Source: Vitellaria paradoxa (taxonomy: Eukaryota > Streptophyta > Magnoliopsida > Ericales > Sapotaceae). From it: 64,000 nucleotides of DNA. Below the pieces are notes generated by a model. The model did no database searches. It was not told where the DNA came from and worked only from the letters and a program-made list of their open reading frames with translations. A program made the position numbers and the translations under genes. Shown here piece after piece: positions 56,520 to 64,000 of this stretch; the first letter of the stretch is position 1; each line of letters starts with the position of its first letter. The stretch lies in assembly GCA_019916065.1 (NCBI GenBank), contig CM034236.1, positions 57,812,690-57,876,689 of the forward strand, read 5' to 3'.

Positions 56520-59500
56520 TTGATTCCAGTTCTAATTTTAGGAATCACCATGATTGGCTGGATTATATTCCATCTTCGAAACCAAACCCATGTATATCTA
56601 TAATACAAAATAGTAAGGTAACGATAAAGAGAGAGAGTGATTGCAAGAGGGCTATCACAGGGGACTGGTGGTAGGATCACCGGAGAGGTACAAATGAACT
56701 GAATTAAATTAAATTTTAACTTATTTAATCTCAACTCGAATTATTTATATTGAACTTGAGCTCAGTTTGAATTTTTATATAGTCTCGAACTCAACTCAAC
56801 AAAGAAGAATTAAGTCATTGTGTCCGTCCCACTTGCTTGGAGTGTAGGGGCTCAACTATTGATTGTATATCGTTGCATGCTTTTTGGTAGAGCCCCCACC
56901 TAAGCGGGGCTATTCTTCTTCCAGGGAGACAAAGTCGTCTCTTCTACTAACGCACTTCTCTCCAGTGAGGCGTATTTGTGAAAAACCAAAAGCATCTTTA
57001 GGAAGTCATCTTGACTACCCCCTAGCATTTTTATAAAAGACGATGGTGAATTCGTCCAAACCTAGGGCCTTGTCTCCACAAATCCCCCCCCAGGAGCTTG
57101 TTTGTACACCGAGACACCCGACGGGCTGGCTATGTGTACCTCGGGAGACCCGACCAAGGAAATTACTTTTCATCTATCTAATCTCCTTGACTTGAGTCGC
57201 AGAGTTTAGGTTTAGCGAATTCATTTAGTCACTTGCTCGGATGTATACCCAAAAGTTTAAGCCGATGAATCCATGAGAGACACAAGGCTCGTCTTGTGAC
57301 GAAGGATAGACTCAAATGGGATCAACCATTTGGAAACATTTGCTTTGGTAGCTAAAAAAAGTCCTCGATGAGAGTAAGGATGATTGGGCGAAGAAAGGCA
57401 TGGAATCTTTGGGCATTGCTTAGGCCGAGTTAAGTAACGACTGGCTACCTAAAAACATAACAAAAGACATGAAAACGCGCCCAAGCCGCAACATAGACAA
57501 AACCGCCGTAGGAATAGAGACCTTTTCAATAGAGCAGAGGCGAACTGATCAATGAATCAAATCTTTTTTTTTTTTTTTTAGACTAGGATTTCATAATCAA
57601 TTAAGGAAGAGTGACTCGAAGCAAGTGGTGCCATTCACTCTAAAGTGTTCTCAGCTCGCATGCATACATCCGTAAGCAACTTAGTGCAACATGGCAAATT
57701 TCATTGAGAGGAATCAACAAAGAAAGAAAAATGGGTCAACATCTCGATGTTAATAAGCTGATTTTAGGAAAACCATTCTTGATTAGGTCTGATAGCACTT
57801 ATGTTAAAAACTTTATGGGAATCAAGCTTAGAAAGTTTGGTCAAGCTCGACTAGCGAGATAGAGAAACAAACTAGAATATTATAGGTTTAGGGTAGAATA
57901 CCTAAAATTTGAGAAAAAAAATTTAGCTGATGCCCTAACTAGAGAACTTGTTAATTACAGGATTCCTCAAAATAGTTTGATTAAACCAGACCGACGTCGT
58001 TTTAGTCTAATATATAGTAAATAAAATATTATAAAAATATAATAAAATATTATTAAATATGTAAAAATTTTATTTAATATATGTTATTTCATTGACCTGG
58101 CTCGCAAATTTTCGAGTTGTGTTTTTCTAAACTCGAGCCTGAATCTAAACAAACCACAAATCAAATTTGATTTGAACTCGATTTAGTCACCAAATGAACT
58201 CAAGCCAAACTTTTTTTGAGTCGAGCTCGAATAGCTCATAAATACCTCGATTCGTTTCTATCTTAGACTACCACCATTTGCTCTACCTATTTTTTTTCTT
58301 CTCTTTCCATTTTATCCTATAAAATTAGACATGTAAAATAAATTGATCAAACATTGCCCCGATCTGATTTGTTATACAATTTTGAAAATCGAATCAGTCA
58401 AGCATATTCGACCCTAATTATGATCCATTAACCATATGTATTTTTTAAAAATATTTTTATAATTTTTATAAAATAAATTAGCGATAATATGAACTTAAAA
58501 TAAAATAATTAATTAATTGATTTTAAGAATAAATACTTTCTATTAATAATTATTCTAGATTCATGGGGATTGGAATTTTTCAATCACAAATAAGAAAATT
58601 AGTTGAACTCTCACTTTTAAGATCATAAAAATACTCATATTTATTGTCTATTTAGTATAAATAAATAATTAAAAAATAATATAAAGAAAATAAATTTGTA
58701 TAATGAGTGTCAAATCAACCCAAAATTGAGGTTGAGTCATGAGTGCCTCAAACAAGGCAATAAGTGGCCCAAGTCCTAATTCTACAATGTAAGGATAGAT
58801 CAGGATAAAATTTGCACAGACATAGAACCAAATACAACCCTCTCCCTAAAGTAAGGTTGCGTGTGGCTTGTCAGCTATAGGTGAAGGCTCAAATGATCTT
58901 ATTCGGTCTCACCGGCAAACGAAGGAGAAACCTTGGCCTTGCAGCAACAAAAGCAGGGTTTCTGAGCTTTGAGACGACGACCACTGTTCCGACGTCTAGT
59001 TGTGCCAATGAGCTTTGTTGATGACCAGATAAGCTTCTATTGATTATTATGGGATAAAGGAGAGGGTTGATAGCAGAGATGCCTAAGATTCTTGGTATAG
59101 AGGCAAGAACCACGCTACTAGTGTTTCTTGATAAGAACCCAAAAGAAATAAAAGAGAGTCTAGGTCTCTACTTTGATACCATGTCAAGGAACAAGTTTTG
59201 AATGGAAGTCTTGACACCCTTAAGGTTGTCTTGAGCATATATTTATACTCATATGAGATATGCACGATTTAAGAAAGGATAGAAATTCTGTACAAGGAAA
59301 GGAAAATAAAATCAAAGCTATTCCTATTATATATATATATATATATATAACACACTTATAAATGAGCTCTTAGATATGGTGTTATTGCTGTTACCCCACT
59401 CCTCGTACAAATCCATGCACTTAAAGAAGTGTCCTTTCTTGTTCCTGTTTATGCCCAAAAGAAATAAAGGAGAGAGAGTTTAGGATCTCTACTCTGATAT

Positions 59501-59707
59501 ATATCAATAAACAAGGTGTGAATGAAAGGCTTGATACCATATCAGTGAAAAAAAAAACATTTGAATGAAAGGTTTGACACCCTTAAGGTTGTCTTGGCAT
59601 ATATTTATTCTAATTATTACATTATAGGTTCTCTTGTTTAAAAAAGATATCTTTTTGTTTTTGTGGTAAGTGAAAAAGTTTTCTATTGTTTCTTTTGCTC
59701 TTGACAG

Positions 59708-60533
59708 TTTACACACCCGAGCAGTTGGCAGAAGAGTACAGCAACATTACGTTTCTTCTGTACTGTTTCATCTTGGTCTTGGTTGTTGCCTTGCATCACT
59801 CTGTGTACAGGTGAAAACTACTTTATATCTTTTTTGTAGGGTAGGATCCAGATGGATATGCACTTAAAAGCAGCTACCTGATTTGTTTCTTATTTTAATA
59901 AATTCATTTATATGATAATTTTCAAGCTGTATCTCGATTCTGATTACAATCAAAATGAGGAAAATGCAGAAGAGGTGAAGTGCTGCTTTCAGTTCTTGGA
60001 CATGACCTCAAGTCCTACTGGCACATTCTGCTTCCTTTTCCTATGCCGTTGTTTCTGGTGCTGTAGGATCATGCTCAGTATTGTTTGCAAAATCCCTGTA
60101 AGCTGACGCTTTTCATTGCCTCCTTCGCCGCAAAAAGGGGGGGTGTTAAGAATTATAGAGTACTTGTTGTTTTTGACATTCAATGACTTGATTTTGCAGC
60201 TCTAATCTCCTAAGATTGTCCATGTCTAGCACCTATCACTTGCATAGCTGGTTCACATACTCCATGCTTCTATTATTTCTTAGTACAGCTGGATTTTGGG
60301 TAATGATTTTACGCACAAGTTATATATATATATTTCATGTTTTCTACAATTCCACGTGGAGACAATGAGTTTTCCAAGCTTCTGATCTTGTTCCTTATTT
60401 TTTTCAACTGCAGATGGCAAGGTTGAATGAAGGGTTATCACTCTTTGATGCAATACTTATTGTTCCTATGTTTCAGATTGCTTGGACTTTCTTCTCCATT
60501 TGTACAGGATTTGTATACTTCCAGGAATATCAG
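59708..60533 (+). pseudogene. NIPA8 exons 6-9, set C, frameshifted
   Basis: Exon-like blocks lie at 59708-59810, 59970-60097, 60200-60299 and 60414-60533, with all splice dinucleotides kept. Exon 6 has a Lys-to-Glu change at 59734. Exon 7 has a Met-to-Ile change at 60025 and is one base short: a T5 run in A and B is T4 at 60036-60039, which shifts the frame. No exons 1-5 or 10-13 are near. It is therefore a gene fragment, not a second transporter gene. Confidence 0.9.
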
Positions 60534-60537
60534 GTTC

Positions 60538-60566
<29 letters not shown>
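60538..60566. repeat. AT microsatellite after exon 9 (set C)
   Basis: AT repeats followed by a short CTCTCT occupy the place where sets A and B have CT repeats. Confidence 0.9.
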
Positions 60567-60568
<2 letters not shown>

Positions 60569-60967
60569 CTCTGTGTGCGTGTGCACGTGCGAAATATCAT
60601 TACTAATATTTGGGCTACATCTTGAAGATTTACAAGCTGTGTATGGATTGGTGTACGAGTATCAAGTACAGATGTGTGTCAGGATCAAACTTCCTTAAAA
60701 CCTTTAATTTTGGGATATTGCGAGATATATCTAAACGTTGAACATGGATACATGGACACATTATAAACATTTGTATATCAGATAAAGTTGTTGCAAAAGT
60801 GGTTGTCCAATTTTACACCCCAAGTGCAAGGTGGTCGAAGTCATAGCAACAATAAATTTATTGGTGAAAATTGGATCGTGTCGAGAGAGAGCTATTTAGG
60901 TATCCATTAAATGACAAAACTTATGGAGAATGCTTATGTTTGGGATTTAAAACCTCACAATGAATTT

Positions 60968-62030
60968 AATGAAAAGACATCATCAACAAAGATTGATCAG
61001 GTAATGACCTATTTTTGCTATGTCATGTTTTATAATTACAAAATTAATTGAGTTATATTTTGCTACTATATTTATTACTATTACAAATGATTTAAATGAT
61101 TAAGTTATATTATTTTGCAAATTTTCAAGACTACCAGAGAAGACACTTCCATAGTTGATAGTAATTTTTTATATAACCCACACCTACTGTGGCATCTACT
61201 TCGACTTAGGGATACCGTACTCGAAGTAAATCTTATTTGCAGGTAAATGAAGTAGTAGGTGAATTCTTTGTGTAGAATATTTGAAATTTCATAGAAATTA
61301 ATTAAACCATACTTGCATTGTAACCAACAAAACTGTTATGCCGTCGTGGAAAATCATCTGCTCAGGCTAGAACTGCTCAGGCTAAAAATGCTCGTACTGA
61401 AAATGCTTGGACTAAAAGTGGGCAAGCTAAAAGTCAAAGTTGAAGGCTGGACATGCTATCTTATTTTTTGGACATTGTATTTTTGGTTGGCAATCAAACT
61501 ATACAAACCAACTGAAAATGCTATCAAATTTTTTGCTTATCAATATTTTGTAAATTTAACAATTGCACACTAGTTTTCAATTCCTTTTATTAATATTTTG
61601 TAAATTTAACAGTTCTTAATGATTATTTGGTTATTGAATGTTCAATCAGTGGCTGTGTAACAGTTGCAAAATCAGTTTAAATATCAATTGGCTTGCAGTT
61701 GGTGGTTGGCATTGTTGGAATTTTGTTGTCAAATGTGTTGAACTACAGGTTGATTGCTATTTTTTTATGCATGGTTGACTGCTATTTTTGGGTGCATGGT
61801 TGATTGTTGTATGGTGGAATGCTAAACAATTTTTTGTGAACAGATTACATATTGAACTAGCTGCTGCATGGTGTACAGTTGCATGAGCTGTGCATTGTTG
61901 CTATTCATTGCAGTGGTGAATTTACTACTGCATGGTACATGGTTGCATGAGCTGGGCATGATTGTTATTCAATGCAGTGGTGAACTGTGCATGGTTGCTA
62001 TTCAATGCAATGTTTGCATAAGTTGCATAT
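60968..62030. other. intergenic with short degenerate repeats
   Basis: Region with GCTCAGGCTA/GCTAAAA-type repeats (61360-61435) and TTGCATGAGCTG/CAATGCAGTGGTGAA repeats (61870-62020). No gene is supported. Confidence 0.55.
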
Positions 62031-63386
62031 GTCACGCCCCTAACTTAATTGTCCGGGACGGACGGCATGAGAATATAAGAACAAAATAAATTTAATAAAA
62101 AAACCTATGCCAAGGTCGAGTTTCAATGCACTAACAACCGTCAGAACAAGTAAATATGTTCCTCATTCCTATATAAAATAAATAAACATCGTCAATCGCG
62201 GTAAATTTAAGGCCACACCCTGGTGACTAAATTTAGACTGACACAGACGCATAAGTCTCATCAACAACAATGCAATCTCATATGTAAATTAACTTTGGGA
62301 CCCACACCCCCAGGGCACACACAAAGGGGAATACAACATCTCAATATAAGTAAAATTCCGTAACAGATCAATCTATCGATCTCAACTCAGTTCCGGCTGG
62401 CTATTTCTTGGTCTCGTCGGATCACCCGTAATATAGATACAGTAAGTTGACCAACCCATTAGGTAGAACCATGCAAGTGTGTTCTAATGAATATGCTCAA
62501 ACATACAATATAACTCACAATAATAGCAACCAAATATAATATAAAATGCACATGTCATGTTATGCAATGCAAACATCATATAAAAATATATATGTAATGT
62601 AGTGTAATTCTCCAATTCCCATCTACTCAAACCTTATCCCAAGTTAAGACCGGACTCAGGCTACTTTTGCCTGAGCTGCCTACGTATCCCATATCGGGAA
62701 TCAGGTCACCGTAGTTCCTGATTTTTTTTCCCTTATGTCATGACCAAACTCATGATCAATATAATCATCCCTACATTTCATCAATAAATGTAACAATCAC
62801 ATTATCTCAATATGTATATAAACCAAATGGGGAACCGTGTTACATCCCCCGGCTCGTCTGCTAGGGAACCGTGTTACACCCCTAGTCAGGCATCCGCTTA
62901 TCTGAAGCAGGCATCCGCTCATCTCAAGCAGGGTCCGGCTACAATCTGGAGAAAATCCCATAATATCTCACTTCAATATTAATGCCTAACTCCAAATGAT
63001 TAATCTTTAGTCATATATATATCGACTGGAAATTATCTGGTATTTTCAAAATCTCATATATTTGTCAAATCACGAACCCAGTCTACATATATAACTGTGA
63101 CTCAGCACGTCACAATATAAATGTGGCACTATCAGCCAATCAATATCCTCAACATAGACCAGATGATGCTACCCCAACTCTAATGCACATAATATGCTCA
63201 ATCATATATAATAATTCTTTTCCACAATTATTAACATAAAACAAAGCATGCCTTAAAATCTCAAAATTTACAATTTTTCTAACATCTTCCCAATTCTATA
63301 ACATCAACTATAATTTTCCATAACTCTAGGAGCAACATTATGATCCTCCCCAATTCTTTAGGGGTAAAATCAAATTTTTTCCAAAC

Positions 63387-63536
63387 TTTAGGGGCTATTT
63401 TGTAATTATTTAAACCTTTGGGGTCCACTTTGTAATTATTTAAACACTTGGGGTCTACTTCGTAATTATTTAAAACTTTGGGGGCTATTTTATAATTATC
63501 CAAAACTTCAATGGTCAATTTGTGATTATCTAAAAG
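63387..63536. repeat. five tandem 30-bp repeats
   Basis: Units start at 63387, 63417, 63447, 63477 and 63507, exactly 30 bases each, of the form TTTGGGGTCTACTTTGTAAT plus TATTTAAAAC. The multiple-of-three period explains the repetitive open frame on minus at 63279-63548, which is not taken as a gene. Confidence 0.92.
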
Positions 63537-63555
63537 TTTTTGGCCCAAATTGTAA

Positions 63556-63626
63556 TATCTCTAACTATTTTCTCTATTCTTTTCTCTTTTTTCTTTTTTT
63601 TTTTCTTTTTCTTTTTTCTTTTTTCC
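63556..63626. repeat. pyrimidine tract
   Basis: About 70 bases of almost only C and T with long T runs. Confidence 0.9.
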
Positions 63627-63789
63627 CGTTTCTTCTCCGGTGAACGCCTAGCGAAATGGCTTCCAATTTCGAACTGACTTCCGATTGTCAATCTAAATTT
63701 AATCACTTCCATACAAAATGAACATATAAAAATTTATCCTAAAATCTCTGTATATCATTTAAGTAATTATCATAACTCAAAAGTATGAA

Positions 63790-63850
63790 AAATTTAACAT
63801 ATATACACATATATATACACACCCGTATATATACACACACACACACATAT
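63790..63850. repeat. AT/AC microsatellite
   Basis: Alternating ATAT and ACAC runs, ending in a CA repeat near 63834-63846. Confidence 0.9.
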
Positions 63851-64000
63851 CTCACAAAACTTCACCAAATCAAGCATATAAATATACCAAAATGATCCTT
63901 GCAATGTCTAGAACACAAACATAGGTCCCATTTACCTCAGATCTAAAGAGAAAATGAGAAATAATGATATTTTAGTTTAGTCAACAAACCTTGAGGCGTC

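Larger units (their letters stand above)
56520..60967 (+). repeat. dispersed repeat unit C (4448 bp, NIPA8 exons 6-9)
   Basis: Third copy of the first half of units A and B, starting at the same base (TTGATTCCAGTTC, after a T where A has G and B has C). It ends at 60967 (AATGAATTT), where A and B continue TAGGTTT and C continues AATGAAA. It lacks the LINE. It carries more single-base losses and substitutions than A against B. It lies 14.5 kb beyond the NIPA8 stop and past LWD1, in the same orientation. Confidence 0.93.
62034..64000. mobile_element. probable LTR of a gypsy-type element, partial
   Basis: Starts TGTCACGCCCC, a start seen in many plant Ty3/gypsy LTRs. It continues non-coding to the window end with internal repeats (GGGAACCGTGTTACA twice near 62830 and 62863; CAGGCATCCGCT twice near 62887 and 62908; five 30-bp units at 63387-63536). 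Orientation and right end cannot be set. Confidence 0.4.

Noticed and set aside
59708..60533. A second NIPA8 gene
   Set aside because: Only exons 6-9 are present, with a frameshift in exon 7, so it is a fragment.
63387..63536. Regular repeats as a possible CRISPR-like array
   Set aside because: The units are contiguous with no spacers, and the DNA is plant nuclear.
63279..63548. 89-codon minus frame
   Set aside because: Produced by a non-coding 30-bp tandem repeat whose period is a multiple of three.

Overview
The window is nuclear DNA of a flowering plant, most likely a eudicot tree or shrub. The reasons are two spliced or single-exon plant genes (a NIPA8-type magnesium transporter and an LWD1-type WD40 clock protein), AT-rich intergenic DNA, and a dense load of Ty1/copia, Ty3/gypsy, LINE, TRIM and MITE sequences. 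Nothing bacterial, no CRISPR array and no tRNA or rRNA gene was recognised.

Layout. 1-270 is a piece of an LTR with three 41-bp repeats. 272-5840 is a broken minus-strand copia element with its 5' LTR. 5.9-7.4 kb is AT-rich spacer. 7.5-42.3 kb is one plus-strand gene, NIPA8: 13 coding exons, 444 codons, spread over 33 kb because introns 1, 5 and 9 are full of transposons. Intron 1 carries a TRIM. Intron 5 carries a decayed minus-strand copia element with a clean MITE nested in it. Intron 9 carries a LINE and a chromodomain gypsy remnant. From 42.9 to 46.6 kb lies a decayed minus-strand LINE interrupted by two small DNA transposons. 47.65-48.68 kb is the intact minus-strand LWD1 gene, convergent with NIPA8. 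48.8-51.6 kb is AT-rich with an inverted pair of MITEs. 51.6-55.7 kb is a minus-strand Ty3/gypsy element with a large 3' deletion and a G-box array in its LTR. 62.0-64.0 kb looks like the start of another LTR.

The striking feature is a repeated block. An 8.85-kb segment holding NIPA8 exons 6-9 plus most of a LINE occurs twice head to tail (17219-26086 and 26087-34916). Its first 4.45 kb, with the same four exons, occurs a third time beyond LWD1 (56520-60967). All three copies start at the same base. Both tandem copies have open exons, but exon 9 followed by exon 6 is out of phase, so a normal NIPA8 mRNA must skip one set. The third copy has a 1-base deletion in exon 7 and lacks the other exons, so it is a pseudogene fragment. 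Whether this is a recent duplication, a mobile exon-carrying unit or an assembly artefact (uncollapsed haplotypes) cannot be decided from the sequence alone.

Gene roles. NIPA8 belongs to the NIPA/DUF803 family of multi-pass membrane proteins linked to Mg2+ transport. LWD1 is a WD40 scaffold that in Arabidopsis acts in the circadian clock and photoperiodic flowering. There is no sign that the two genes work together; they are simply neighbours. All other coding traces belong to transposons, plus a short pararetrovirus-like RNase H relic carried in the repeated block.
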